Positions 17,231-25,269 of a DNA stretch of 40,684 nucleotides are shown one piece after another (the first letter of the stretch is position 1; every line of letters begins with the position of its first letter). The position numbers and the translations under genes were made by a program. Origin of the DNA: Micromonospora phytophila. GTDB lineage: Bacteria > Actinomycetota > Actinomycetes > Mycobacteriales > Micromonosporaceae. Location of the stretch: positions 1 to 40,684 of the forward strand of contig NZ_JAMOKF010000014.1 in NCBI RefSeq assembly GCF_023656545.1. The letters are read 5' to 3'. The notes beneath the pieces are model-generated. The model saw only the letters and a program-made list of their open reading frames with translations, searched no databases and had not been told where the DNA came from.

Positions 17231-17938
17231 ATGTCCGAGGCCATGCTGAGCAAGGTGCGCAAGCTGCTGGCCCAGGCCGAGGACCCGGCCTGCACCCCGG
17301 CCGAGTCGTCCGCGTTCACGGCCAAGGCGACCGAGCTGATCGCCCGCTACGGCGTGGACCGGGCGCTCCTGGCCGCCCGGGACCCGGCCACCGACCCGGT
17401 CGGCGACCGCGTGGTCGAGATCGACGCCCCGTACGCCCGGGACAAGGCCGGCCTCCTCGCGGCCGTCGCTGACCCGCTGCGCTGCCGCTGCGTACGCCGC
17501 CGGCACGGCAGCGGGTTCGCCATGCACCTGTTCGGCTTCGCCAGCGACCTGGAACGGGTCGACCTGCTCTTCACCTCGCTGCTGGTGCAGGCCGCGCAGA
17601 GGCTGGCCGGGGCCGAGGTGCCGCCTGGCGAGCACCCTGCCGCCTTCCGCCGCTCCTGGCTCGCCGGCTTCGCCCAGGTGATCGGCGGACGGCTCCGGGA
17701 CGCCGAGGCGGGCGCGGCCAGCGAGTCCGGAGCCCCCTCGGTCGCGCTGGTGCTAGCCGACCGGTCGGACCGGGTGCAGCGCCGGCTCGCCGAGGCATAC
17801 CCCCGGCTGCGGACCGCCGCGCCGCGTCGGCTGGCCGGCAGCGGATTCGGTCCCGGCGCCGCGGCCGGCCACCGCGCCGACCTCGGCGGTCGGGGCGTCA
17901 CCACCGCTCCCGGCGCCCGCCACGGCATCGACCGCTGA
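17231..17938 (+). CDS. DUF2786 domain protein
   Basis: 235 residues. The N-terminal ~45 residues, KVRKLLAQAEDPACTPAESSAFTAKATELIARYGVDRALL, are a clear DUF2786 domain. The rest includes RRHGSGFAMHLFGFASDLERVDLLFTSLLVQAAQRL, which other members of the family carry as a second conserved block, and a Gly/Ala/Arg tail. The DUF2786 role is unknown; members are often phage or plasmid borne, but this one has host-like codon use. The end is only three bases from the convergent next gene. Confidence 0.75.
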   Translation: MSEAMLSKVRKLLAQAEDPACTPAESSAFTAKATELIARYGVDRALLAARDPATDPVGDRVVEIDAPYARDKAGLLAAVADPLRCRCVRRRHGSGFAMHLFGFASDLERVDLLFTSLLVQAAQRLAGAEVPPGEHPAAFRRSWLAGFAQVIGGRLRDAEAGAASESGAPSVALVLADRSDRVQRRLAEAYPRLRTAAPRRLAGSGFGPGAAAGHRADLGGRGVTTAPGARHGIDR

Positions 17939-17941
17939 CGG

Positions 17942-18457
17942 TCAGTCGGCGTGCCGGGTCACCGTCATGGCGTAGCGGGAGAGCAACTCGTGCCAGCCGG
18001 CGGTCAGCGCCTGTCGGTAGCCCTCGGCCGCCTCGCCGTGCCGGTCGAAGTGCCGGTGCTCGACCTCCACCCGGGCCCGCGCCGGCCCGTCGGGGTGGAA
18101 GAGCGCCTCGACCTCACTCGCCCGCGCCGGATCCGGTACCGGCACCCGGTCCGCGCCGATCTGCCAGGTGAAGACCAGGCGTCGGGGCGGGTCCCAGGTC
18201 AGCACCCGGCCCCAGTCGCTGCGGAAGCCGTACGGGCCGATCTCGTAGAGCATGCCCCCGGCGCGCGGCTCCATCCCCAGCTCGGCCAGGTGCTCCGGGC
18301 CGGACCAGGTGTACTCCTTGACCCACCAGTCGGTCAGGGCGCCACTGAACACCGCGAACGCCTGCTCCGTGGGGGCGGGGACGGAGAGGACGCTTCGCAA
18401 CGAGAACCGCTCTAGTTCCTGCTGGATGTCGACCGGATCGGTCATCCCCTGTCCCAT
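17942..18457 (-). CDS. SRPBCC family protein (AHSA1/START-like)
   Basis: 171 residues. The helix-grip signatures are FSLRSVLSVPAPTEQAFAVFSGALTDWW, EPRAGGMLYEIGPYG, WGRVLTWDPPRRLVFTWQIG and the final GYRQALTAGWHELLSRYA. Members bind hydrophobic ligands or act as stress/Aha1-like factors; no specific role can be given. The start is ATG 18457; ATG 18445 is also possible, and neither has a strong ribosome site. Confidence 0.85.
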   Translation of the reverse strand: MGQGMTDPVDIQQELERFSLRSVLSVPAPTEQAFAVFSGALTDWWVKEYTWSGPEHLAELGMEPRAGGMLYEIGPYGFRSDWGRVLTWDPPRRLVFTWQIGADRVPVPDPARASEVEALFHPDGPARARVEVEHRHFDRHGEAAEGYRQALTAGWHELLSRYAMTVTRHAD

Positions 18458-18774
18458 AGGCCCGGACCATACCGGCTGATGCCCGGGTGTGCAGCTTCAC
18501 GAGTTGCCCGGTTCCGGACACCCGCCGGCCCCTGGGACCCCGCCCCAGGCCACCGCCGTCGAGCGCGCGCAGTGGCGGCTTTCCGACCCACCGAACCAGC
18601 CGCCCGCCCCCTCTCGTGGGTGGGTGGGGTGGCGTTGGGGTCGCGGGTCGCTGAGTGATCGGCCAGTGGCGGCTGCGTATCGGGGTGTCGGTGGGGGGCG
18701 GATGGTCGGCGGGAAAGCGGGTATCCGCGCCGGACGGTCAGGGAGTCCGGGCCGGTGGAGGCGGAGCGGGAAGC
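18458..18774. other. 317-bp intergenic region
   Basis: Spacer between a divergent pair, so it should hold both promoters. It contains Gly/Arg-rich open frames that read like non-coding GC-rich DNA. I found no hairpin or recognised box. Confidence 0.5.
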
Positions 18775-19800
18775 ATGGGCGAGAACGCGCAGCAGCGGGA
18801 TCCGGGACGGGGCAGCGGGCGGCCGGCCCGGCGGGACGAGGGTACGGAGCCGGACGTCCTGCTGGACATACCGAGATTGTCAGTCGACTCGATCCGGCTT
18901 GCCGTGGACGGCCTCGACGCCGACCTCTCGCTGCGGGCCCGGTTGGCCAACCTGCTCCAGCTGGACGCCGGCGTCCGGGTGCACCTTCGCGGCGTCGAGC
19001 TGGACATCACCGGGGTGCGCGCGGAGGCGCTGCTCAAGGTGCGGCTGGAGAAGCTGGTGGACATCCTGGACCGGGCGATGACCACCATCGACCGGAACCC
19101 CCAGATCATCGAGGAACTGGCGCGTACGGCGAAGGCCTCGATCGGCGACGTGAACCGGGCGGCGCAGCAGCTGGCCGGCGGTGTCGCGGACATCACCGCC
19201 GGCGCCGAGCGACGCGGCGGCGCCACCGACGAGTTCGGCCAGCAGGTGGGTGCGATCGGCGCGGTGGCCGACCGGCCCCTGCGCAGGCCCGGCGGGCCGA
19301 CCGAGGGCGGGGAGCGTCGGCCACCCGTTCCGTCAAGGCGGGGCGGCGGCCTGGCCAGCGGATCGGGCGGCGGAGGCGAACGCGGCCAGGAGCAGCGGGC
19401 CCAGGAGCAGCGCGAGCGGGAGCAGCGCGCCCAGGAGCAGCACGAGCGGGACCAGCGCGCCCAGGAGCAGCGCGAGCGGGACCAGCGCGCCCAGGAGCAG
19501 CGCGAGCAAGAGCAGCGCGCCCAGGAGCAGCGTGAGCGGGAGCAGCGCGAGCAGGAGCGGCAGGGACGGGGCGAGCCGCAGCCGGGCGGCGAGGGCCAGG
19601 CAACGCCCGGTGCCCGCCAGCAGGGCGGCCCGGGTGGGGCCGGGGAACAGGGCGGAGCGCGGCAAGCAGGGGAGGGTGCCGGGCCGCCGAGCGCGGCGCA
19701 GTTGGCCGAACAGTCGAGCCAGACGCTGCGGCAGGCCGGGCGCAGCGTCTGGGAGGCGATCCAGGAGGGGATGGCCCAGCACCGCCAGCAGGGACGCTAG
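18775..19800 (+). CDS. Conserved protein with Gln/Glu/Arg decapeptide repeats
   Basis: 341 residues from ATG 18775. The N-terminal domain (about 25-140) is conserved-looking: DVLLDIPRLSVDSIRLAVDGLDADLSLRARLANLLQLDAGVRVHLRG, then VRAEALLKVRLEKLVDILDRAM. It resembles a helical actinobacterial domain of unknown function. The middle is a run of decapeptide repeats of the type AQEQRERDQR (about 205-262), highly charged and predicted to form a long single helix or coiled coil. A Gly/Gln-rich linker and a short conserved end (AEQSSQTLRQAGRSVWEAIQEGM) follow. There is no signal peptide or membrane span. A scaffold role is inference. Confidence 0.65.
   Translation: MGENAQQRDPGRGSGRPARRDEGTEPDVLLDIPRLSVDSIRLAVDGLDADLSLRARLANLLQLDAGVRVHLRGVELDITGVRAEALLKVRLEKLVDILDRAMTTIDRNPQIIEELARTAKASIGDVNRAAQQLAGGVADITAGAERRGGATDEFGQQVGAIGAVADRPLRRPGGPTEGGERRPPVPSRRGGGLASGSGGGGERGQEQRAQEQREREQRAQEQHERDQRAQEQRERDQRAQEQREQEQRAQEQREREQREQERQGRGEPQPGGEGQATPGARQQGGPGGAGEQGGARQAGEGAGPPSAAQLAEQSSQTLRQAGRSVWEAIQEGMAQHRQQGR
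19387..19560. repeat. 30-bp in-frame tandem repeats
   Basis: About six units of 30 bp encode the decapeptide AQEQRERDQR and variants (H for R, Q for R, E for D). Near-identity at the DNA level suggests recent slippage or unequal crossing-over, and length may vary among strains. Confidence 0.9.
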
Positions 19801-20005
19801 CCCGCCCGGTACAAGACAAGGTCGCTTCGTGAGGACGGAAAGTCACTGGCTCCCGTGCAGCGGAGAGATTTCCGACGCGGCGCTTCACCAGGATGAGGTC
19901 TCGGTCGACGAGGTTCTTGTCAGGTCACTGCTTCAGGCACAGCGCCCGGGGTGGGCCCTCCTCCTTGAGAGTCCCTGAGCGATCGCCGAGGCGAGCACCA
20001 AGCCC

Positions 20006-20464
20006 CTACAGGTCACGCAGCACCAGCATGGTGTGCTCGTGCTCGCCGTGCCGAACCGTCCCGGTCTGCTGAAAGCCGCACTTTTCCAGTAGCCGCACCG
20101 AGCCCGTGTTTTCGGCGAAGGGATCAGCATAGAGCGGGCGGGTCTTCTCCCGGCGAAGAAAGAGCGTCAGCGCCTTCGTGCCGACGCCCCGCCCCCAGTA
20201 CCGGCGACCGAGCCAATAGCCGATGAAGCGCTCATCCTGCTCCCACCAGGCCACGACATTGCCGGCCGGCTCGCCATCCACGGTGACCGTCTGCACGAAG
20301 ACCGTGGGATCTCCAAGCACCTTCGTGGCCCAGTGCGTCATGAAGATTTCTCGATCCCGAGGAGCGAACTTCGACCGTCGGACGGCCTCCGGATCGTGCT
20401 CCTGCTCGAAGAACACCTCCAGATCCGTCTGTTCGACGTCCCTCAACCGCACCTCGTCGCTCAT
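20006..20464 (-). CDS. GNAT family N-acetyltransferase
   Basis: 152 residues from ATG 20464. The protein follows the RimJ/RimL-like layout: VRLRDVEQTDLEVFFEQEHDPEA, WWEQDERFIGYWLGRRYWGRGVGTKAL (acetyl-CoA pyrophosphate loop, RxxGxG) and PLYADPFAENTGSVRLLEKCGF. Substrate is unknown. The frame stays open for 40 codons upstream but that part is not family-like. The 200 bp after it (19801-20005) show no gene. Confidence 0.85.
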   Translation of the reverse strand: MSDEVRLRDVEQTDLEVFFEQEHDPEAVRRSKFAPRDREIFMTHWATKVLGDPTVFVQTVTVDGEPAGNVVAWWEQDERFIGYWLGRRYWGRGVGTKALTLFLRREKTRPLYADPFAENTGSVRLLEKCGFQQTGTVRHGEHEHTMLVLRDL

Positions 20465-20626
20465 GCGAGCGAGTCTGACACCAGGCACCGACAACTCCTC
20501 GAGGCAAGCTCCGTCCGTGCACGCCGACGATGCCGCCTCCGAACGCAGGCCCTCGGCGCGGTGTCGATTGGCGTCGATCAGCACGGAGGATCCGCCCCGC
20601 CCCGCGTGGGTTCCCTGGTCAGGGAA

Positions 20627-21085
20627 TCAGGGGAGGTCGTCAAGTGTCACGTCGAAGCCCGAGCCCTCATCGTGCAGAACGGCGTCCCACATCTCTGTCG
20701 TCACCTCGCAGATCGATCGAACGAGCTTCCAGTCGATCAAGTGACCGGAGAGGCTGAGTTCCACGAAGGCGTCACAGCTCGTCAGGACTTGAGGACCGCC
20801 TTGCGTCAAGCCCCACTCAATCTGCGCCTTGACCGCTTGGGGTCCGGTGTTGGCTTGCAGCAGTACCGGCCAGCTTTTCGGATCGGGCGGAAGCAGGTCC
20901 AGTTCGAGGTTGCTCACCTGTTCGCGTAGGTCGCGTTCTGCCGACAGCTCGTATGCAGCCCATCCAACACCGTCGCCGGCGGCAGTGGTGGTCACGGCCG
21001 GATCGCGACGCGTGACCTCTTGTGCGAGTCGGTGGATGGCTCGTTGGGCAACTGGTTCCCCAGATCGGACGAACAGGGTGATCAT
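20627..21085 (-). CDS. Hypothetical protein
   Basis: 152 residues if the ATG at 21085 is used; the frame is open farther upstream but the sequence there reads as Arg/Pro-rich noise. The protein begins MITLFVRSGEPVAQRAIHRL, has an acidic end (LHDEGSGFDVTLDDLP) and no signal, span or motif I recognise. The ribosome site is weak. The 281 bp upstream show no other gene. Confidence 0.5.
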   Translation of the reverse strand: MITLFVRSGEPVAQRAIHRLAQEVTRRDPAVTTTAAGDGVGWAAYELSAERDLREQVSNLELDLLPPDPKSWPVLLQANTGPQAVKAQIEWGLTQGGPQVLTSCDAFVELSLSGHLIDWKLVRSICEVTTEMWDAVLHDEGSGFDVTLDDLP

Positions 21086-21366
21086 GTAGGCCAACGGCTG
21101 TCCTCTCAGAGTGTCCAAGGCCTCGGCAGGAGGGCCGCCTGCTGATTGTCGGAGACGGGACCTACGATGCCCTCCTACCCGGCCGGTCTCAGCAACCCCT
21201 CGTGGGACAGCGCGGTCACGGGGGGTGGGAGATGTGAAGGTCCCCGGATGTATCCCGGGACTGGACGGGTAATTCCCGCCGCGACCCACCCCCCGCCACG
21301 CAGAGCGGCGATCGGCGTGCCACTGGCTCCGCGCGTGCTACGCCGGGGCCAGAGTGGCGCTGGCCG

Positions 21367-22443
21367 CTACGCCTTCGGGTGTTGTCTGTCGGCGGCGCGC
21401 CCGAGCTCGACCATTGTGAGGATGTGTTCGCGGCGTTGGACTGCGAGTGCACCGATCGCGAGCGTTACGAGGGGCACGCCGATGAGGGCAACCCACTGGG
21501 CGGGCTGGAGATAGATGGCGTGGTCCATGTACATGTTGGAGGTCATCCAGCCGTCAAGGGTGAAGTTGATGAGTGCCATCAAGGAGATGACTGGTGCGAA
21601 CAGTGCCCCGATGCGCCACCGCAAGGGCGCAGGCAGGCTTGTAACGGAGAACAAACCGATTAGACCGGCGGTGACCATGCCAGCCAAGTGCAGCCATATC
21701 AATGCGCTAGACGTGGACTCTAAGCCGCTGAAGATGTCGAGTTTGTAGAAGGTTACGACCTGTCCGGGTTCGGGATCCGGTGGACGGTTGAGCTGATTGG
21801 ACAGGAAGACCGTTCCCACGACGGCTGCCGCGAGCAGGATCGCCGACAAGCGACGTGCCCCGAGCAGAACGAACGCGCGGCGCCGCGGTGCCGGAATCGT
21901 GAGCGTGGCCGCTGCGATCAGGGCCAACGTGAACTGCCATAGCGTGTTCACCACTGATACCGGGTCGTTGTCGTAGCGCAGCGTCAGCGATGCGGCCTCG
22001 GCGATGACAGCGATCCAGGCGAGTCCGGCTGCTGGCCACCGCCAGCCTGCCGCTATGACGGCGCATACTGCCCCCCAGCCGGCGAGCCGTGCCCAGTCGA
22101 CGGCTTCTCGCTGCCATCCCAGGCCGGATGCGGTCGGGAAATGCGGGTACTGCGCTAAGGCATGCAACGACAGGGTGAGAAGCGCGAACACGGTGAGAAG
22201 CCCAGCTACTGCTGCCGCGTCTGCCCAGGCCGCTTGCGTCAGCCCTCGCCCAGTGCTGTTGAGCCGGACGCGCAGTGCGCCAGCCAGGAGGTTCCACACG
22301 TCTGGGATGCTTGGACGCCGTTGTTGAGGCTGGGCTCCAGCGAGCAGTACCGCTAGCATTTCGTCCTCGTACACGCGGCGGTGCTCCCAGGGGTATGCGG
22401 CGAGCAGCAGGCGGTAGCGGCGTTCGAGGTCATGGTTGCTCAC
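21367..22443 (-). CDS. Multi-spanning membrane protein coupled to PadR
   Basis: 358 residues from GTG 22443. After an N-terminal ~45 residues (DLERRYRLLLAAYPWEHRRVYEDEMLAVLL, a segment typical of PadR-linked membrane proteins) there are about eight hydrophobic spans, for example WADAAAVAGLLTVFALLTLSL and WVALIGVPLVTLAIGALAV. Its start overlaps the PadR stop codon (GTGA), indicating translational coupling. In comparable pairs PadR represses the operon; here the membrane protein's role is unknown. Confidence 0.75.
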   Translation of the reverse strand: MSNHDLERRYRLLLAAYPWEHRRVYEDEMLAVLLAGAQPQQRRPSIPDVWNLLAGALRVRLNSTGRGLTQAAWADAAAVAGLLTVFALLTLSLHALAQYPHFPTASGLGWQREAVDWARLAGWGAVCAVIAAGWRWPAAGLAWIAVIAEAASLTLRYDNDPVSVVNTLWQFTLALIAAATLTIPAPRRRAFVLLGARRLSAILLAAAVVGTVFLSNQLNRPPDPEPGQVVTFYKLDIFSGLESTSSALIWLHLAGMVTAGLIGLFSVTSLPAPLRWRIGALFAPVISLMALINFTLDGWMTSNMYMDHAIYLQPAQWVALIGVPLVTLAIGALAVQRREHILTMVELGRAADRQHPKA

Positions 22444-22787
22444 GCGATGCCTCCGTCGGCAAGCAAGCCGCTGCGGCCAAGTCGAGCGCTGGCTGCTTCG
22501 GCGTTATGCCGAAGGCGCGCAGCTTCGGCGGCAAGACGCTGTGCCCCCAGCGCCGTGAGCCGGTAGTAGCGACGCAGCCGAGATTGCACCACTTCCTCCC
22601 GGTCGACTTCGATCAATCCATCAACCCGTAGCCGGTCCAGGGCGGCGTAGAGGGTGCCAGCGCGCAGGCGGACGCGGCCGTCGGAGATCCGCTGAACGTC
22701 CTCGACGACTCCGTATCCGTGCTGCGGCCTCTCTGCCAGCGCGGTAAGGATCAGAAACGTGGGTTCTCGCAAGGGCGCATGGTCCAT
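22440..22787 (-). CDS. PadR family transcriptional regulator
   Basis: 115 residues from ATG 22787. The winged-helix signatures are REPTFLILTALAERPQHGYGVVEDVQRIS, LRAGTLYAALDRLRVDGLIEV and RRYYRLTALGAQRL. It represses target genes until a ligand or stress inactivates it. It is the first gene of a two-gene unit with the membrane protein. A promoter-like region with repeated GGCATATA lies immediately upstream, with almost no leader. Confidence 0.92.
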   Translation of the reverse strand: MDHAPLREPTFLILTALAERPQHGYGVVEDVQRISDGRVRLRAGTLYAALDRLRVDGLIEVDREEVVQSRLRRYYRLTALGAQRLAAEAARLRHNAEAASARLGRSGLLADGGIA

Positions 22788-22794
22788 GTCGAGC

Positions 22795-22823
22795 ACTATA
22801 TGCCGCCAACGGGTATATGCCGA
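22795..22823 (-). promoter_or_regulatory. Candidate padR promoter and operator
   Basis: Read on the minus strand: TCGGCA (22823-22818), 17 bp, then TATAGT (22800-22795), then seven bases to the ATG. The start point would fall on or next to the A of the start codon, giving a leaderless mRNA. GGCATATA occurs twice (16 bp apart) and overlaps both boxes; AT-rich repeats of this kind are typical PadR binding sites, so autoregulation is likely but inferred. Confidence 0.45.
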
Positions 22824-22895
22824 GGAGATGCTCCCAGGCGCTGGCATCTGCCTTCCAGTTGCGCAGGTCAAAAAGCCATCGCTGCTCCGGTCCAA

Positions 22896-23127
22896 CTAGC
22901 TGCGCATGGTGATGTGCCGGGGCAGCCGTGCGGCATTACCGTGCGCGGCGAGTTCCGACAGGGCTCTGGCGATCTCACGGTCGCGGCCGTCGATGGCGTG
23001 CAGGTACCGGCGAGTGGCCGTCATGGACGAGTGCCCGAGTCGCTTCATCAGGTCCGCCAGGGTCGCGCCGGTCTGCGCGGCGAGGGTTTGACCGGTGTGC
23101 CGCAGGTCGTGGAAGGTCAGATCATCA
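22896..23127 (-). pseudogene. 3' fragment of a tyrosine recombinase (integrase)
   Basis: The reading frame encodes DDLTFHDLRHTGQTLAAQTG, the GHSSM motif, RRYLHAIDGRD and the ending LPRHITMRS. That covers the last ~76 residues of an integrase, with the second catalytic Arg, His and Tyr positions. It matches the same part of the intact integrase at 25270-25503 closely (most differences are single bases). Similarity begins at 22892 and stops at ~23126, where an 87-bp GC-rich repeat begins. The N-terminal two-thirds are missing, so it cannot be active. It marks the remains of an earlier related element. Confidence 0.9.
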
Positions 23128-23210
23128 AGGCGGCCCGCAAGCGGGCCGTGCCGGCCCGGCCCCGGCCTGCTGGCGGCCTCCGGCCGGCATCGGCCGGGCC
23201 GGCCGGCCAC
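23124..23210. repeat. 87-bp dispersed GC-rich repeat, copy A
   Basis: It differs from copy B (33953-34039) at two positions in 87. It begins with the dyad GGCCCGCAAGCGGGCC and ends in overlapping GGCCGG palindromes. Here it abuts the point where the integrase fragment is cut. The 226 bp between it and the next gene show nothing recognisable. Confidence 0.9.
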
Positions 23211-23436
23211 AGTTGACGGAACACCAAGAGCACTGAGGCTGAGGCCGGCCGATCGCGGTCGGGGCTGCTCGCCATCGAGGTTGGGGCGATCGCTGCCGCG
23301 CAGCGGAGCTGCTTGCCTCCGAGTCTCCCGTGGACTGCCCGCGGTTCGATGGCGCCGAGGACCAGGGCGCGCCCATCCCCCGGGTGCCCGATCCTCTACG
23401 CCACCCGCCCCGGCTCGACGGGCGGTCCACGGTCGG

Positions 23437-24231
23437 CTAGCCACCCCTGCTGGCACTTGGGCTACTTCCCGGCGCGGCAGCCCTCGCGTCGGTGGCGGGG
23501 ATGGTCGGGTTCTCTCGCCTGGCGAGAACGATCACGCCCACCAGAAGGAGCACAAGCCACAGCGGCACCAGCAGGGGAGCGAGTGCCCGCCAGATGGGCC
23601 ACACCGGCTCGGCGAGCCTGTTCGCCGCCAGGTCGGTCCAGGTGAGGGCGACGCCCGGGAGCAGGGCGACCGTCACCAGCGTGCCGACCAGCCGGGGTAC
23701 GGGCGGACGTCGCCGCGCCAGCACCCAGAACAGCGCCGCACCGGCGGCGGCGCCGAGGAGGGTGCCAGTGACCGTGGCGGCGAGAAACCCGTCGGGTGCG
23801 GCCGGTGCGATGCTCAGCCTCGACCCGTACGCCCGGTGGGTGAGCGTAACCGTCAGCCCGTCTCTCTCGGCCCGCCAGCCGTCGCACGGAGCACCCGGCA
23901 CGCGACGGAGCTCCTGCCACCCCCGCGTCGCGGCGGTGCGCCGCAGCTGCTCCGAGAGCGTGCAGTCGGCACCTTCGCCGTACTGGAAGTCCAGGCGACT
24001 CCCGCCGAAGTCGTCGATAGCCAGAAAGACGCCGTACCGATAGCCGCGCACGATCACCGAGCCGGTTGGCTCGGCTCCAGGGAGCAGCTCTTCCGCCACG
24101 CTCTGAGATCGGTCGGGGCTGAGCGGCATGGTGCCCCGGCCGCCGTACCAGGAGCCGACGCCCAGGCCGGCCGTGCCCAGCAGCACCGCGCCGAGCAGCA
24201 ACACCGCGACGTGCCGTAGCCGATACCCCAC
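23437..24231 (-). CDS. Membrane protein of unknown function
   Basis: 264 residues from GTG 24231 (a GTG six codons earlier is also open). There is one N-terminal span (VAVLLLGAVLLGTAGLGVGSWY), then about 110 extracytoplasmic residues with two Cys (GADCTLSE and GAPCDGW) that could form a disulfide. Three or four C-terminal spans follow, for example VTGTLLGAAAGAALFWVL and LLVPLWLVLLLVGVIVLA, and a polar tail. It lies between the 87-bp repeat (3' side) and the ~97-bp repeat (5' side). The family is not recognised. Confidence 0.65.
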   Translation of the reverse strand: MGYRLRHVAVLLLGAVLLGTAGLGVGSWYGGRGTMPLSPDRSQSVAEELLPGAEPTGSVIVRGYRYGVFLAIDDFGGSRLDFQYGEGADCTLSEQLRRTAATRGWQELRRVPGAPCDGWRAERDGLTVTLTHRAYGSRLSIAPAAPDGFLAATVTGTLLGAAAGAALFWVLARRRPPVPRLVGTLVTVALLPGVALTWTDLAANRLAEPVWPIWRALAPLLVPLWLVLLLVGVIVLARRENPTIPATDARAAAPGSSPSASRGG

Positions 24232-24295
24232 CGGCCCACCCCCTGTCACACTGCGGCACAGCCTAGCCTTGCGCGATCCATCCCTAGTGCCCAGC

Positions 24296-24392
24296 GCGAG
24301 GACATCAGGGGCCAGCCGAGGCCACGGGAGACTGCCGAGACCAGGCCGCCGAGCCGGTGGCCTGCCGGAGATCCACAACTCCCAAGCTGGCA
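24296..24392. repeat. ~97-bp dispersed repeat, copy L
   Basis: Aligns with 35086-35182 at roughly 11 differences, including one 1-base gap. The best-conserved part is ACAACTCCCAAGCTG near the right end. It is 65 bp upstream of the membrane protein start. Confidence 0.8.
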
Positions 24393-24737
24393 GTCGCCCA
24401 TGCAAGCCGGTGACCGTGACGGGCCATCCATGGGCCAGTAATGGTGGCGCGCAGCGGTCATGAGGGGGCACGAGAGGTGGCAACCTCCGCTGCCGGCCGC
24501 AGGCGTTTCGGGCATCACGACCGCTTTGAGCGCGCTCTTCCAGGCTGAGGCTCCCGAGCGTCCTGCGGCCGGAGGGGGCTGACGGCCGCCGTGCCGGGTG
24601 TGAGGCCGGCCACCGAGGCGCTCCATGCGTAGCAGCTCCGCCCGTGCGATCCACGTGCGATAAGGGGCGGCCACCAGTGGGATTCCGGGGTCGACGAGGG
24701 TCAGACCGGACAGCCGGGCCACCAGGGCACAAAGCAG

Positions 24738-24769
24738 AGCGCCGACCGGCGTTTCCGCTGATCGGCGCT
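24738..24769 (-). terminator. Displaced tRNA-Phe terminator
   Basis: AGCGCCGA (24738-24745) pairs with TCGGCGCT (24762-24769). The loop contains CCGGCGTTTCCGCT, which also forms the loop of the hairpin after the functional tRNA at 38704-38735, although the stems differ. This is presumably the original chromosomal terminator, cut off from its gene by the insertion. Confidence 0.7.
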
Positions 24770-24770
24770 C

Positions 24771-24835
24771 CTGTAGCCCGGCGAAAGGCTATGTGGCCAG
24801 GGGCGGGGTCGAACCGCCGACCTTCCGATTTTCAG
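24771..24835. repeat. AICE left attachment site (displaced tRNA-Phe 3' end)
   Basis: A 65-bp sequence identical to 38737-38801. Positions 24794-24835 are the 3' 42 nt of tRNA-Phe, from the anticodon loop to the discriminator base; the other 23 bp are downstream sequence. Flanking bases differ on both sides, so these are the exact limits of identity. Confidence 0.95.
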
Positions 24836-24876
24836 GCACCCGCATTTCGGCAGGTCAGGGAGCCGCCGGAGGTCGC

Positions 24877-24898
24877 CGTGCAACTAGCGTGCAACTAG
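24877..24898. repeat. Candidate integrase/Xis arm sites, left end
   Basis: CGTGCAACTAG occurs twice in tandem (24877-24887, 24888-24898), 42 bp inside the left att repeat. The related pair at 38609-38627 near the right end has the same 11-bp spacing. The second copy overlaps the stop codon of the zinc-finger gene. Confidence 0.5.
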
Positions 24899-25179
24899 GC
24901 GCACGCCCCCTCGGTCGCCCGCTCCCGGTGCGTGGTTCCCGAGTCGCCCAACGCGTGCCCCGGCACCGCTATGCAGAACTGCCCAGGCTTGGCATTGCAC
25001 ACTGGGCAGTGGCGATATTCCGGTCTCTCGGGGCACGGCTGCCCCAGCTTTTCCAGCGCTCGGCTGATGCTTCCGGCCGCCTCGTGCAGTTGGTCGTCCT
25101 TGTGCCTTACGGCAGCGCGGTGAATGATCAGGAGCGCATCCTGCATGTCGATGTTCATGCGCTGCTGTTGTTCGGTCAC
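24895..25179 (-). CDS. Small zinc-finger-like AICE protein
   Basis: 94 residues from GTG 25179, chosen for the AGGAGG seven bases upstream. The N-terminal half is helical (MDMQ-type helices with DALLIIHRAAVRHKDD). The C-terminal half has CPVCNAKPGQFC, a CxxC-x7-C pattern followed by HALGDSGTTHRERA, like short zinc-binding domains common on actinobacterial phages and AICEs; the trailing His residues may complete the site. It lies between the att site and the integrase gene and may be the last gene of the integrase operon. Confidence 0.65.
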   Translation of the reverse strand: MTEQQQRMNIDMQDALLIIHRAAVRHKDDQLHEAAGSISRALEKLGQPCPERPEYRHCPVCNAKPGQFCIAVPGHALGDSGTTHRERATEGACA

Positions 25180-25269
25180 GAGGGAACCTCCTACAGCTCG
25201 CTCAATGCGCCGTCTCCCCGTTCCAGGCTTCATGAAACACCCGGGAAAGGCTTCCATGGCACTCACCAA

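Larger units (their letters stand above)
24232..24770. other. 539-bp non-coding scar region left of the AICE
   Basis: It holds one copy of a ~97-bp repeat (24296-24392) and, at its right end, the displaced tRNA-Phe terminator. A minus-strand stretch at about 24590-24722 (LSGLTLVDPGIPLVAAPYRTWIARAELLRMERL) reads somewhat like protein and might be a decayed gene start; I do not call it a gene. Confidence 0.45.

Noticed and set aside
24590..24722. A protein-like minus-strand stretch with LVDPGIPLVAAPYRTWIARAELLRMERL
   Set aside because: It loses protein character downstream, has no ribosome site and no recognised family; at best a gene remnant.
24794..24835. Second tRNA gene next to the integrase
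   Set aside because: It is only the 3' part of tRNA-Phe, from the anticodon loop on, without D arm or 5' acceptor strand: an attachment site, not a gene.
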